Origin: Hymenobacter fodinae
GTDB taxonomy: Bacteria > Bacteroidota > Bacteroidia > Cytophagales > Hymenobacteraceae
Direction: 5' to 3'
NCBI RefSeq assembly: GCF_004745825.1
Contig: NZ_SRLA01000004.1
Coordinates: forward strand, 480,815-544,814
Length of the DNA: 64,000 bases
The translations under genes and the position numbers were made by a program. Each line of letters starts with the position of its first letter. Within the stretch, counting starts at the first letter, position 1. Shown one piece after another: positions 45,174-54,351 of this stretch. The notes beneath the pieces are model-generated. The model saw only the letters and a program-made list of their open reading frames with translations. It did not search any database and had not been told where the DNA came from.

Positions 45174-46178
45174 TTACTTGTCCAGGTTATCGATGATGGC
45201 CTGGGCAAACTCCGTTGTTGAGGCTTTGCCCCCCAGGTCGCCGGTGCACTTATCCTTGTCCTGCAGGGTCAGCTCCAGCGCCTTCTCCAGACGGTCGGCG
45301 TGCTTGTGCTCGCCAATATGGTGCAGCATCATCAGGGCCGAGCGCAGCAGGGCAGTGGGGTTAGCTTTGCCCTGACCAGCAATATCAGGGGCCGAGCCAT
45401 GTACCGCCTCAAAAATGGCCATGTCGTCGCCGATGTTGGCACCCGACACCACGCCTAGGCCACCTACCAGACCTGCGCACAGGTCGGAAAGGATGTCGCC
45501 GAACAGGTTGGTGGTTACTACCACGTCAAACTGCTCGGGCTTGTTCACCAACTGCATGCACATGTTGTCGATGATCTTGTCTTCGAACACGATGTGGGGA
45601 AACTCGTTGGCGGCCTCTTTGCAGGCGTTGATCATGATGGTGCCGGCCATCTTCAGGATGTTGGCTTTGTGAGCCAGCGTCACCTTCTTACGGCCGTGCT
45701 TAGAAGCGTAGGCGAAAGCCGCGCGGCAGATTTTGCGGGCACCCTCAACCGTAATGCGGGCAATAGAGTCGGAAATACCCAGGCGCTCGTCAAACACCTC
45801 TAGGCCAGAATACAGACCTTCGGTGTTTTCGCGGAACAGCACCAGGTCGATGCCGGTGTAGCGGCTCTGGATGCCCTCGGTGGTTTTAGCCGGACGTACG
45901 TTCTGGTAGAGGTCGTATTTCTGGCGCAGGGTAATGTTGATGCTGCGGAAACCCTTACCCACGGGCGTTGTGATGGGGCCTTTCAGCGCCACCCGGGTTT
46001 TCTCCAGCGAGTCCAGCAGCGTCTGCGGAATCAGCTCGCCCGACTGGTCGAACGTGGTCTGACCAGCGTTTTGCTCTTCCCACTGCACTGGCACCTGCGC
46101 CGCCGCGAAAATATCCGTTACTGCTTTCGTGATTTCGGGGCCAATGCCGTCGCCGGGGATAAGGGTGATGAGGTGCAT
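45174..46178 (-). CDS. NAD-dependent isocitrate dehydrogenase family
   Basis: 334 residues. ITLIPGDGIGPEI start, SINITLRQKYDLYQNVRPAKT (substrate-binding Arg residues), DLVLFRENTEGLYSG, AHKANILKMAG, VVTTNLFGDILSDLCAGLVGGLGVVSGANIGDDMAIFEAVHGSAPDIAGQGKANPTALLRSALMML: the full decarboxylating dehydrogenase signature. The (L)R(N)(T)E pattern and length fit the NAD-dependent isocitrate dehydrogenase used in Bacteroidota, with 3-isopropylmalate dehydrogenase as the alternative. Its own promoter lies at 46271-46301. Confidence 0.85.
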   Translation of the reverse strand: MHLITLIPGDGIGPEITKAVTDIFAAAQVPVQWEEQNAGQTTFDQSGELIPQTLLDSLEKTRVALKGPITTPVGKGFRSINITLRQKYDLYQNVRPAKTTEGIQSRYTGIDLVLFRENTEGLYSGLEVFDERLGISDSIARITVEGARKICRAAFAYASKHGRKKVTLAHKANILKMAGTIMINACKEAANEFPHIVFEDKIIDNMCMQLVNKPEQFDVVVTTNLFGDILSDLCAGLVGGLGVVSGANIGDDMAIFEAVHGSAPDIAGQGKANPTALLRSALMMLHHIGEHKHADRLEKALELTLQDKDKCTGDLGGKASTTEFAQAIIDNLDK

Positions 46179-46270
46179 TCTATCTGATTTACTGATTGTT
46201 TGATGTTCGTGGCTCTAGGCAACTGGCCTAGCAGCCTACCACCAAGTGGGTGTAGGCCTGTTTGCTGCCG

Positions 46271-46301
46271 CAAAGGTACCCCTCTCGGAGATGTACTGAA
46301 A
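46271..46301 (-). promoter_or_regulatory. promoter of the isocitrate dehydrogenase gene
   Basis: On the minus strand TTTC (46301-46298), 19 nt, TACCTTTG (46278-46271), a perfect -7 box, about 93 nt before the ATG at 46178. Confidence 0.65.
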
Positions 46302-46373
46302 ATGAAAATGTGCTGACGTGCCCATGATTTTGTCTCATAAGCACATCAGCACATTCCGTGGCTCACCGCATGA

Positions 46374-46685
46374 TTATACCGTCTTGCGGGAGTTAATCTG
46401 GTTGATGAGTTGGTCTACGTCGCCGAGGAGTTGTTCCGCTTTGCTTTTCGCGTCCTGAATTACGCGTTGGCCTTCGCTCTTAGCGGAGCTTGGTCCCGCG
46501 TCGGCGCGGTTCGTGACCAGGTTCTCGGTGAGTTCGGCCAGCTGCTCACGATACTTTTCCAGCTTATAGCTGAGCCAGCTGCGCGTTTCGCGGCCCTTCT
46601 CGGGGGCGTACAGAAGTCCGATGACGGCCCCAGTAAGGGCACCGCCGGCGAAGCACAGAATACCGGTAGTGGTTTTGCTACCCAT
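46374..46685 (-). CDS. YtxH-domain protein
   Basis: 103 residues. GILCFAGGALTGAVIGLLYAPEKGRETRSWL (membrane helix, then the APxKGxxTR motif) is the YtxH signature, followed by a helical coiled coil with a C-terminal DVDQLINQINSRKTV. Small membrane protein of unknown stress-linked function. Sits right after nusB. Confidence 0.85.
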   Translation of the reverse strand: MGSKTTTGILCFAGGALTGAVIGLLYAPEKGRETRSWLSYKLEKYREQLAELTENLVTNRADAGPSSAKSEGQRVIQDAKSKAEQLLGDVDQLINQINSRKTV

Positions 46686-46762
46686 AATGCAAGTGTGGTG
46701 GCGTGGTGGGAGGTAGAGAATACCCTATATAGACGACGTTACCCCGGTGCGGGTTGTCGGCA

Positions 46763-47947
46763 CTATTGATTGTCCAGGAGTCCGCGGCCCGATTTGCGAA
46801 TGGCACCGCTGGCGGTCAGATCCTGGGCCAATTTATCCAGAATACCGTTTACAAACTGCTTGCTCTTGGGCGTGCTGTAGATTTTGCTGATTTCGATGTA
46901 CTCGTTGATGGTCACTTTCACCGGAATAGCTCGGAAAAGGTGCATCTCACAGAGCGCCATTTTCAGCAGAATTTTGTCGGTAAGCGCCACGCGCTCCACG
47001 TCCCAGTTCTGCACCGACTCAGAAATCAACTGCTCGTACTTGGCGTCGTCGGCCAGCGTCTGCTTGTACAGGCTTTCGGCAAACTCCTTGTCATCCTGCC
47101 AGTTTGCGGAGAGCGACATCAGCACCAGGTTTTCGTCGGCAGCCTCGTCAAGCATTTTGATGGTTTTTACCACCAGGTTCTTTACGATGGGCCGGTTCTC
47201 CTCCCAGTTCAGATCGTCCTCTTCAATGTAGGCCGGCAGGCTTTCGCCCTTGAACACATACGTTTTATAGATGTGTTTCAGGATCTCTTGGTCCTCGGCA
47301 TAGTTACCGGCCGGAGCCGCGAGGTAACTCAGCAGCTCGGGGTCCTGCTTCATCTCATTGCGCCAGGCGCTCCGCAGAGCGTCTAGCTCTTCCTCTCCAT
47401 GCCACTTCAAGGACCGACGAATGGTGAGGTCCTGGAGCTGAATGTTGTTGATGAGCTTCTCGATTACCTGGTTTTCCTGCAGGCGTGTAGCATCTAGCAG
47501 GGGCTCCTTAGCAGCCGTGAAGCGGCGCGAGTCGCGCACTTTCTCCTCCTCAATTACCTGCAGCAGGGCTTCCGGGATGTTGAGCAAGTGAATGTACTGG
47601 TCGTGAATGCTCTCGGCGGCCTGTACCATTTGCCCCCCGTAGAATGAGCCATCCTTAGCTACGGCCTTGCGGTAGTAGCTAATAGCGTCCTTCACGGCGT
47701 CGTTTACATCCTTGTCATCGGTGCCTTCAGGCTCCTGACCGTTCTTGTGCCACTCTTTAAAAATGACTTCGGCCATTTTGCGCTGGCCCTGCAACTGCTT
47801 GCGGTCTTGGGGCTCAGGCGAGTTTAAGTCGGGCGCGAATGTGTCCGCAATCTGGTCAGTGGCGAGTAGAAAATCCGACCCTACGGCCTGATGATAGGCG
47901 TACAGGGCCTGCATGACCTTAATGCGGAGCGTGCGACGATTGAGCAT
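46763..47947 (-). CDS. nusB: transcription antitermination protein NusB, long form
   Basis: 394 residues from MLNRRTLRIKVMQALYAYHQ. The core NusB domain is at the C-terminus (ELISESVQNWDVERVALTDKILLKMALCEMHLFRAIPVKVTINEYIEISKIYSTPKSKQFVNGILDKLA); the N-terminal RR.LRIK.MQALYAYHQA segment contains the usual NusB start but about 250 residues separate them. This long form is normal for Cytophagales. Binds boxA RNA with NusE in rRNA antitermination. A promoter with TACTTTTG lies at 48027-48034. Confidence 0.92.
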   Translation of the reverse strand: MLNRRTLRIKVMQALYAYHQAVGSDFLLATDQIADTFAPDLNSPEPQDRKQLQGQRKMAEVIFKEWHKNGQEPEGTDDKDVNDAVKDAISYYRKAVAKDGSFYGGQMVQAAESIHDQYIHLLNIPEALLQVIEEEKVRDSRRFTAAKEPLLDATRLQENQVIEKLINNIQLQDLTIRRSLKWHGEEELDALRSAWRNEMKQDPELLSYLAAPAGNYAEDQEILKHIYKTYVFKGESLPAYIEEDDLNWEENRPIVKNLVVKTIKMLDEAADENLVLMSLSANWQDDKEFAESLYKQTLADDAKYEQLISESVQNWDVERVALTDKILLKMALCEMHLFRAIPVKVTINEYIEISKIYSTPKSKQFVNGILDKLAQDLTASGAIRKSGRGLLDNQ

Positions 47948-48026
47948 TGGTTGGTATAGGTACTGGTGAAGCTTCCGAAAAACAAAGAACGACGGGCAGA
48001 ACAACGCTTCTCCCCGGTTAGTGCTG

Positions 48027-48034
48027 CAAAAGTA
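48027..48034 (-). promoter_or_regulatory. -7 promoter box of nusB
   Basis: TACTTTTG on the minus strand, a perfect TAnnTTTG, about 80 nt before the ATG. TTG lies about 17 nt upstream, so the -33 box is weak. Confidence 0.5.
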
Positions 48035-48091
48035 CGCTTATTACTTTGGAGCAAGAGAATTCATTCTGCCCGTCGGGCTGCTCTTTGGGGG

Positions 48092-49183
48092 TTAGTAGGT
48101 TGATTTCACCTTGCCGATGGCGGCAATGCGCTCCTCAGCTTGGCGCGTAGCAGCCGCCTGCGGGTGGCTCTGCTCCTGCTCAGCCTTATTGAGCACTTGC
48201 GTGGTGATATCGTAGATTTTTTCGGTCTGCGTGAGGGCCGTCTGGCGGCTACCGCCAATTACTTCCGAGTACACATTGATCAGGCCACCAGCGTTGATGA
48301 GGAAGTCGGGGCCGTACACGATGCCACGCTTTACCAGCTCTGGGCCGTGTGTGTTTTCGTCGGCCAACTGGTTGTTAGCGCACCCGGCAATTACCTGGCA
48401 CTTCAGGCGGCTAATGGTGTCGTCGTTGATGGTAGCACCCAGCGCGCACGGCGAGTAGATGTCCACATCCTGGTCGTAGATTTCATCTAGGCCTACGGCC
48501 GTAGCCCCGAAACGAGCGGCGGCTTCCAAAGCGCGGTCTTCGTAGTAATCGGTCAGCACCAGCTTGGCGCCTTCTTTCTGCAGGTAATCCAGCAGGTAAG
48601 TGCCTACGTGGCCTACGCCCTGCACCGCAATGCGCTTGCCCGCGAGGCTGTCAGACCCAAAGGCTTTCTTAGCCGCGGCCTTCATCCCCATGTAGGTGCC
48701 GTAAGCTGTCACCGGTGATGGGTCGCCGCTGCCGCCCATGCTCTCGGGCAGGCCCGACACGTGCTTGGTCTCCATCCGAATGTATTCCATGTCCTTGGTG
48801 GTCATGTTTACATCCTCGGCGGTGATGTACTTGCCGTTGAGGTTCTGCACGAAGCGGCCGAACTTACGCAGCAGGGCCTCTGTCTTCATGGTTTTAGCGT
48901 CGCCAATGATGACGGCCTTGCCACCGCCCAGGTTTAGACCGGAAATAGCGGCTTTATACGTCATGCCACGCGAGAGGCGCAGTACGTCGTTCAGGGCTTC
49001 GGCGTCGGAGGCGTAGTGCCACATACGGGTGCCGCCCAAAGCGGGACCGAGTACGGTGTTGTGAATGCCGATAATGGCGCGTAGGCCAGTCTCGTGGTCG
49101 TGGCAGTACACTACCTGCTCGTGTTGGTGTTCGGCAATTTGCCCAAAGACCGACGTATCGGTTAGCACTTTCGTTTCAACCAT
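48092..49183 (-). CDS. leucine dehydrogenase
   Basis: 363 residues from MVETKVLTDTSVFGQIAEHQ. GLRAIIGIHNTVLGPALGGTRMW, then LNDVLRLSRGMTYKAAISGLNLGGGKAVIIGDAK with the catalytic GGGK, and the Rossmann GVGHVGTYLLDYL. Nearest to leucine dehydrogenases of Bacteroidota rather than glutamate dehydrogenase (short length, LGGTRMW). Deaminates branched-chain amino acids with NAD. A second family member is at 32381. A long frame runs to 49366 but the family start is the ATG at 49183. Confidence 0.88.
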   Translation of the reverse strand: MVETKVLTDTSVFGQIAEHQHEQVVYCHDHETGLRAIIGIHNTVLGPALGGTRMWHYASDAEALNDVLRLSRGMTYKAAISGLNLGGGKAVIIGDAKTMKTEALLRKFGRFVQNLNGKYITAEDVNMTTKDMEYIRMETKHVSGLPESMGGSGDPSPVTAYGTYMGMKAAAKKAFGSDSLAGKRIAVQGVGHVGTYLLDYLQKEGAKLVLTDYYEDRALEAAARFGATAVGLDEIYDQDVDIYSPCALGATINDDTISRLKCQVIAGCANNQLADENTHGPELVKRGIVYGPDFLINAGGLINVYSEVIGGSRQTALTQTEKIYDITTQVLNKAEQEQSHPQAAATRQAEERIAAIGKVKSTY

Positions 49184-49363
49184 GCGGAGTAGAAAAATAA
49201 GAAAGGGGTGGGTTGTTGTACCTTTGCGGAAGCAGTAACGGGATGCAGCGCTACGCGTATCGTAAGTACGAATGGCCTGGGTGGTACACCATTCGCGGGT
49301 CAGACGAAGTACGGAGCGAAACGTTTCATGATGTCTTTCGCACTGCTCCCCGCAATTCGGGTG

Positions 49364-49371
49364 CAAAAGTA
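49364..49371 (-). promoter_or_regulatory. -7 box of a leucine dehydrogenase promoter
   Basis: TACTTTTG on the minus strand, a perfect TAnnTTTG, within the 380-nt spacer 49184-49563. It would give a leader of about 180 nt. On the plus strand another TACCTTTG (49219-49226) could serve the ABC gene. Nothing else was found in the spacer. Confidence 0.45.
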
Positions 49372-49563
49372 ACCTGTTTTTCCGACTTAAGCCACCGCGG
49401 CTCAGTCTTTGGCCAGTATCCCTCTACTATTAGACGTTTGGAAACGAAGGAGTTAACAAGGGTTAGCACCGCTTCCCTAGGCCTATCTAGGGAGCCACTC
49501 AAAACCGCTAGGCCTGTTTCTAACTTTCTATATCCCAACTGCTAACCCACCATTCGCTTTCCT

Positions 49564-51348
49564 GTGCGCGCTTTATCTGCTGTCAATAAATATATTCTGC
49601 GCTACAAATGGCACTTCCTCGGTGGAGTGCTTTTTGTGGCGCTTAGCACACTGCTAGCCATCTTCCCGGCCCAGATTGTGCGATACGCCTTTGACCTCGT
49701 CAGCGAGGGTATCGACCTCTACCATCTCTTCGAAGGTACCCAGGCGCAGAGCGGGGTCTACGAGTTGTTCGGGCGCAACGTGCTGCTCTACGGCTTCCTG
49801 ATAGTAGGCATGGCGCTGCTGCGGGGCATCTTCCTGTTCTTCATGCGCCAGACGCTCATTGTGATGTCGCGGCATATTGAGAACGACCAGAAGAACGAAA
49901 TTTACCAGCACTATCAGTCGCTGCCTCTCTCCTTCTACCGTCGCCACAGCACCGGCGACCTAATGTCGCGCATTTCCGAAGATGTAGGCCGGGTGCGCAT
50001 GTACGTGGGGCCGGCCCTCATGTACTTTATGCAGCTCGTCATTCTATTCGTGCTCATCGTGCCGCTCATGTTTATGGTGAACGTGAAGCTCACCATCTAC
50101 ACCTTGCTGCCGCTACCTATCCTGAGCGTGAGCATTTTCTACGTAAATAACCTCATTGAGCGTAAGTCCGATGAGATTCAACGCTCCTTGGCTAGCATGA
50201 CCACGTTTGTGCAGGAGGCCTTTTCGGGTATCCGGGTACTGAAGTCGTTTGTGCGTGAAGAGGATTCGCACCGCCAGTTCTCAGTGGCTTCTGATAACTA
50301 CAAAGACAAGTCACTGAGCCTCAACTTCGTTAACTCGCTGTTCTTCCCGCTCATCCTATTCCTGGTAGGCCTCAGCACCATCGTTACCGTCTGGATTGGC
50401 GGACAAGAGGTTATCCGCGGCACCATTACCACCGGCAGTATTGCGGAGTTTTTGATTTACGTGAACCTGCTTACTTGGCCCGTAACGGCCCTGGGCTGGA
50501 CCAGCAGCCTCGTGCAGCGCGCCCAGGCCTCACAGGCCCGCATCAACGAGTTTCTGGATCAGAAAACCGATATCGTTTCGCGCCAGAACTTGGAGCTAGA
50601 TATCAAAGGCGACATCGTCTTTGACCACGTTACGTTCACCTACCCAGACACGGGTATCCAAGCTTTGCGCGACGTATCGTTCCGCATTCATCCCGGCGAA
50701 ACACTGGCCGTTATCGGCAATACGGGCTCCGGTAAAAGCACGGTGGCCGCCCTGCTTAGTCGGCTATATGACGTAAGCAGCGGCAGCATTACGGTGGATG
50801 GCGTTGATGTACGCGACTTGTCACTCAGCTCCCTGCGCGAGCAAATTGGCTACGTGCCGCAGGATGTGTTCCTCTTTTCTGACTCTATCCGCAACAATAT
50901 CAACTTCGGGCTGGAAAACCCCACCGAGGAGCGAATGCTGCAGGCCGCCAAGGATGCCAACGTGTACGAGAACATCATCCGCTTTCCCGAGGGCTTCGAT
51001 ACTAAGCTAGGTGAGCGGGGCATTACCCTCTCCGGCGGCCAGAAGCAGCGCGTGAGCATTGCCCGCGCCCTCGTAAAGGAACCCAAGATTCTGATTCTGG
51101 ACGACGCCCTTTCTGCCGTTGATACCAACACGGAAAATGCCATTCTGGGAGCATTGCAGCGCATCATGCACAACCGCACTAGCCTCATCATCTCCCACCG
51201 CGTTTCGTCGGTCAAGCTCGCCGACCAGATTCTGGTACTCGATGACGGCGTGATTGTGCAGCATGGCACCCACGAAGACCTGATGCGGGACGTGGACGGA
51301 CTATACCGGGCTCTCTACGAGCGACAGTTGCAGAGCGAAGAGGCCTAG
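49564..51348 (+). CDS. ABC exporter with fused permease and ATPase, 1
   Basis: 594 residues. Six spans in the first 310 residues (FLGGVLFVALSTLLAIFPAQIVRYAF...). The ATPase has Walker A GNTGSGKS at about 386-393, signature LSGGQKQRVSIARALVKEP at about 489-507 with LILDDALSAVD (Walker B, D-loop). GTG start; an in-frame stop lies shortly upstream and no ATG is available. Half-transporter that works as a dimer, probably exporting lipids, peptides or drugs. Not obviously paired with the second exporter at 56078. Confidence 0.9.
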   Translation: MRALSAVNKYILRYKWHFLGGVLFVALSTLLAIFPAQIVRYAFDLVSEGIDLYHLFEGTQAQSGVYELFGRNVLLYGFLIVGMALLRGIFLFFMRQTLIVMSRHIENDQKNEIYQHYQSLPLSFYRRHSTGDLMSRISEDVGRVRMYVGPALMYFMQLVILFVLIVPLMFMVNVKLTIYTLLPLPILSVSIFYVNNLIERKSDEIQRSLASMTTFVQEAFSGIRVLKSFVREEDSHRQFSVASDNYKDKSLSLNFVNSLFFPLILFLVGLSTIVTVWIGGQEVIRGTITTGSIAEFLIYVNLLTWPVTALGWTSSLVQRAQASQARINEFLDQKTDIVSRQNLELDIKGDIVFDHVTFTYPDTGIQALRDVSFRIHPGETLAVIGNTGSGKSTVAALLSRLYDVSSGSITVDGVDVRDLSLSSLREQIGYVPQDVFLFSDSIRNNINFGLENPTEERMLQAAKDANVYENIIRFPEGFDTKLGERGITLSGGQKQRVSIARALVKEPKILILDDALSAVDTNTENAILGALQRIMHNRTSLIISHRVSSVKLADQILVLDDGVIVQHGTHEDLMRDVDGLYRALYERQLQSEEA

Positions 51349-51361
51349 GTCTATTACCTTC

Positions 51362-51405
51362 ACGAAAAAGCCCCGTGCATTCTCTAATGCACGGGACTTT
51401 TTCGT
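51362..51405. terminator. bidirectional terminator between convergent genes
   Basis: 20-nt arms (51362-51381 and 51386-51405, one mismatch, CTCT loop), with A5 before and T5 after. Confidence 0.85.
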
Positions 51406-51421
51406 TCATGAGCGGATGCTT

Positions 51422-51943
51422 CTACTGGCCTAGCGAAACGCGCTTGATACCACGCCGCTCACCAGAAGTGCATTGCACTATGTATGAGCCAGCTGGTAGA
51501 GAGCTTACGTCCAGAACTAACGCGTCGGAGCCCGACATCATGTCGCGGGTAATAACCGGCCTACCATCGGTGCCATTCAGTTCAACCCGAGTTGGTCCCG
51601 AGGCATTGGTTCGCACGGTCAGGCGCTTCGTCAGGGGGTTAGTGTCGGCTCGCACTTTCAATGCATCCGTGTTGGGCGCAGGCGCTTCCATTTTGTCGGT
51701 GATGAGTGCCGGAGGAGTAGCCATAGCCACTGCCGTATTCTTGGCAGGTTCTGCTGGCTTGGCCGCCGCTGCACCCGAGGCTACTGCAGTTGGCTTAGGG
51801 GCAACTGCGGGTTTAGGGGCTGGTTTGGCAGCCGCAGCTGCGGGCTTTGCAGGAACTGGTTTCGTAACCTTGGCTTGAGCGTGTGCAGAGCTTACGCACA
51901 ATACCATAGCAAGCAGGCTTCCCAGAAAAGTAAAAATTTTCAT
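51422..51943 (-). CDS. secreted protein with T9SS-like C-terminal sorting domain
   Basis: 173 residues from MKIFTFLGSLLAMVLCVSSAHAQ, a signal peptide ending at AHA-Q. Then a long Pro/Ala/Lys linker, and a beta domain ...RADTNPLTKRLTVRTNASGPTRVELNGTDGRPVITRDMMSG...LDVSSLPAGSYIVQCTSGERRGIKRVSLGQ. This has the NP, L.V, ..GR.V, LP.G.Y.v and final K.V...pattern of type IX sorting domains. No enzyme domain: almost only signal, linker and CTD, which is unusual. Confidence 0.65.
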   Translation of the reverse strand: MKIFTFLGSLLAMVLCVSSAHAQAKVTKPVPAKPAAAAAKPAPKPAVAPKPTAVASGAAAAKPAEPAKNTAVAMATPPALITDKMEAPAPNTDALKVRADTNPLTKRLTVRTNASGPTRVELNGTDGRPVITRDMMSGSDALVLDVSSLPAGSYIVQCTSGERRGIKRVSLGQ

Positions 51944-52206
51944 ACGCGTTCTTAACAAGTTTATTGAACGATACGGAATTCGTAAAGGTAACTGTTTCTG
52001 CGCTTTACTTTGTATTATCCGTACCAGAAGGTGTTTGAACGCAGGCAAAACGCATTCCATTTTTCATTATTGCGTCTTTTGAGCTCAAGAATTATTTTTT
52101 GATTTTGCTACGCCTGCAACCTTCGACAAATGAGCGGAATACAAAACAGTTGCTCAAGTTCAGGCTAGGCTTACTGGATTTGAACAAGAAAAAAACGCAC
52201 ATACTC

Positions 52207-52237
52207 TTGCGAGCAAAGAATTGGCCCCTTACATTTG
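52207..52237 (+). promoter_or_regulatory. tRNA-Pro promoter
   Basis: TTGC (52207-52210), 19 nt, TACATTTG (52230-52237), perfect -7 box. Starts 14 nt before the tRNA gene. Confidence 0.65.
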
Positions 52238-52250
52238 TGGCACAATTCAT

Positions 52251-52324
52251 CGGGGTGTAGCGTAGCCTGGTATCGCGCCAGCATGGGGTGCTGGAGGTCG
52301 TAGGTTCGAATCCTGCCACTCCGA
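52251..52324 (+). tRNA. tRNA-Pro (GGG)
   Basis: 74 nt; acceptor CGGGGTG/CACTCCG, anticodon stem CCAGC/GCTGG with loop ATGGGGT (anticodon GGG). CCA is not encoded. Confidence 0.95.
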
Positions 52325-52343
52325 CCGAAGAGTTTCTTGTTCG

Positions 52344-52378
52344 AAAGCCTCTGGGAACCCCACCCGGAGGCTTTTTTC
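52344..52378 (+). terminator. terminator after tRNA-Pro(GGG)
   Basis: AAAGCCTC (52344-52351) pairs with GAGGCTTT (52367-52374), plus an inner GGG/CCC, followed by a T6 run. Confidence 0.75.
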
Positions 52379-52428
52379 GGCAAGGCCCAATACAAAAGTA
52401 TCCGTAGTGCTATCTGAGCACTACTATT

Positions 52429-52502
52429 CGGGGTGTAGCGCAGCCCGGTAGCGCGCGTCGTTCGGGACGACGAGGCCGTAGGTTCGAATCCTGCCACCCC
52501 GA
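52429..52502 (+). tRNA. tRNA-Pro (CGG)
   Basis: 74 nt; acceptor CGGGGTG/CACCCCG, anticodon stem CGTCG/CGACG with loop TTCGGGA (anticodon CGG). Own transcription start likely, since a terminator separates it from the first tRNA-Pro. Confidence 0.95.
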
Positions 52503-52521
52503 CACTAGTACTCTCTTTCAA

Positions 52522-52560
52522 AAAGGGCCCGTCGAGCTTTCGCTCAGCGGGCCCTTTTTT
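52522..52560 (+). terminator. terminator after tRNA-Pro(CGG)
   Basis: AAAGGGCCCG (52522-52531) with CGGGCCCTTT (52548-52557), inner GAGC/GCTC, then T6. Confidence 0.85.
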
Positions 52561-52582
52561 ATTTGATCAACCGAGATACACG

Positions 52583-52631
52583 AAGTGGCCTACACCTTTC
52601 CCGCATTACATCGAGAACGTGTAGGCCACTT
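52583..52631. repeat. inverted repeat carrying the host octamer
   Basis: AAGTGGCCTACAC (52583-52595) and its exact complement (52619-52631), 23-nt loop. Lies at the 3' end of the gene at 52666; perhaps a terminator-like or dispersed element. Confidence 0.65.
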
Positions 52632-52665
52632 TTATACAGTGAGCAAGAGCTTACAAAGGCAGAGA

Positions 52666-53184
52666 TTAGTACTCGTACTTTTTATTCTTGCGCTTTCCTT
52701 TGCCGTCGCGGGTCAAAAGCAAAACGGCACCTGTGGTTACTAGTGCAATGGTGGCCATCTTGGTTACGAAAGCCGTGCGGTTATGCTTCCACTCTACGGC
52801 ATACCCTTTCTCCGCGAAAATATTCGGAACCTTCCCGTGGGTGAGGTCTTCGAGCACTCCTTCCACCACATTCACCCGGTCGGCCAGCAACAGCGGGAGC
52901 CAGTGGCCATAGTGCGATTCGCTATACTTAAAGGCAAAGCGCCGAATCATGCCGCTTAGACCAGTAGGCGGAGCGGCTTCGCCAAATACCGCCGACACAT
53001 TCGGTCGCTCGATGGTTTTGAGTACCTCAATATCAACAGGCTGCAGGGAAGCCGGACGGTGCTTGCTATCGGGGTCTTGCGAAACGTTCAGACGCTCCCG
53101 CATTGGGTACGTCGGGTCGTTCTCAGGATTTGCATCTATGCCCCAGCCTGGGAGCTTCTGCGGATCTTTCACAGTATTTTCCAT
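52666..53184 (-). CDS. hypothetical conserved host protein
   Basis: 172 residues. Contains ENPEN-type segment GIDANPENDPTYPMRERLNV, a globular centre with a helix LPLLLADRVNVVEGVLEDL, and a C-terminal membrane helix AFVTKMATIALVTTGAVLLLTR with a basic end. Separated by 12 nt from the alcohol dehydrogenase, so probably an operon. Function unknown. Confidence 0.6.
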   Translation of the reverse strand: MENTVKDPQKLPGWGIDANPENDPTYPMRERLNVSQDPDSKHRPASLQPVDIEVLKTIERPNVSAVFGEAAPPTGLSGMIRRFAFKYSESHYGHWLPLLLADRVNVVEGVLEDLTHGKVPNIFAEKGYAVEWKHNRTAFVTKMATIALVTTGAVLLLTRDGKGKRKNKKYEY

Positions 53185-53196
53185 GGATGGTCAGCG

Positions 53197-54351
53197 TTAG
53201 ATTTTGTTAGGGAAAACGATAAGAGGCTTAATGCAGTTGTCGAGCTTAGCCGAGAACATCCGATAGCCATCGGCTACTTCTTCCAGCGGAATGCGGTGAG
53301 TAATCAACTCCTTGGGCTTAATTACGCCATTCTGTACGTGGTCAATCAGCCGGGGCAACAGACGCTTTACCGACGCTTGGTTTGCCCGTATAGTCAGGCC
53401 TTTGTTAAGCACGTTTCCGATGGGTACTAGGTTATCGGTAGGGCCATATACCCCCACAATCGACACCACTCCACCCTTCTTCACGGAGTTAATAGCCCAG
53501 TGCAAAGCCGTAGTAGAACCAGCCTGCAACAGCAACTTACGACCAGTAATAGTCTGCATGGCATTACCAGCTGCCTCGGCTCCTACAGCATCAATTACGC
53601 AGTCGGCACCCATGAAGTCGGTGGTCTTTTTGATGAACACCACTGGGTCGTCCATATCCTTCTCGAAGTTGTAGGCCTCGCAGTTGGCGTAGTTGCGGGC
53701 AAACTCCAGACGGTAGTCTTCTTTGTCAATGATGATGACGCGGCCAGCCCCGAACAACCATGAGCACCGAGCGGCCATTATACCTACGGGTCCGGCTCCG
53801 AATACCACCACCGTGTCGCCGGGTTGGATACCCGCCATTTCAGCGGCCTGGTAGCCCGTGGGCACCACGTCGGTGAGAAGCACGGCATCATCGGGGTCCA
53901 TTCCTTCTGGAATAACCGTCGGGCCTACGTTGGCATAGGGTACGCGAGCATACTCTGCCTGGCCACCATTGTAGCCCCCAGCAGTATGCGAGTAGCCGAA
54001 GATACCTCCTACGGCGCTAGCCTGAGTATTCGACTCGTGACAGTTGCCGAATAAGCCTTGCTTACAGAAGTGGCATTCCCCGCAGGCAATATTAAACGGT
54101 ACTAGCACATGGTCGCCTACCTTAACCTTGGTTACCTCAGGCCCTACTTCTTCTACAATACCACAGAACTCATGGCCAAACGTGGAGCCTACCCGGGTAT
54201 CTGGCACGTTGCCATTGTAGAGGTGCAGGTCGGAGCCACAGATACAAGAGCGAGTAACCCGCACAATGGCATCTTGTGGATGCTTTATCTCGGGCATTGG
54301 CTTTTGGGTGGCGCGGACCCGCTTGGGGCCCCGGTAATCCATTGCTAGCAT
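53197..54351 (-). CDS. zinc-dependent alcohol dehydrogenase
   Basis: 384 residues. Catalytic zinc ligands C38 and H59-E60 (CICGSDLHLYNG, TFGHEFCGIVEEVG), structural zinc cluster CGECHFCKQGLFGNC (about residues 90-104), and Rossmann GAGPVGIMAARC. The extra segment between zinc sites (...GIFGYSHTAGGYNGGQAEYARVPYA) fits the formaldehyde-dehydrogenase / glutathione-independent group. Oxidises an alcohol or aldehyde with NAD. Confidence 0.88.
   Translation of the reverse strand: MLAMDYRGPKRVRATQKPMPEIKHPQDAIVRVTRSCICGSDLHLYNGNVPDTRVGSTFGHEFCGIVEEVGPEVTKVKVGDHVLVPFNIACGECHFCKQGLFGNCHESNTQASAVGGIFGYSHTAGGYNGGQAEYARVPYANVGPTVIPEGMDPDDAVLLTDVVPTGYQAAEMAGIQPGDTVVVFGAGPVGIMAARCSWLFGAGRVIIIDKEDYRLEFARNYANCEAYNFEKDMDDPVVFIKKTTDFMGADCVIDAVGAEAAGNAMQTITGRKLLLQAGSTTALHWAINSVKKGGVVSIVGVYGPTDNLVPIGNVLNKGLTIRANQASVKRLLPRLIDHVQNGVIKPKELITHRIPLEEVADGYRMFSAKLDNCIKPLIVFPNKI

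Noticed and set aside
49213..49545. Plus-strand ORF in the spacer between leucine dehydrogenase and the ABC exporter
   Set aside because: Starts inside a -7-like box, no protein-like pattern; more likely noncoding promoter DNA.
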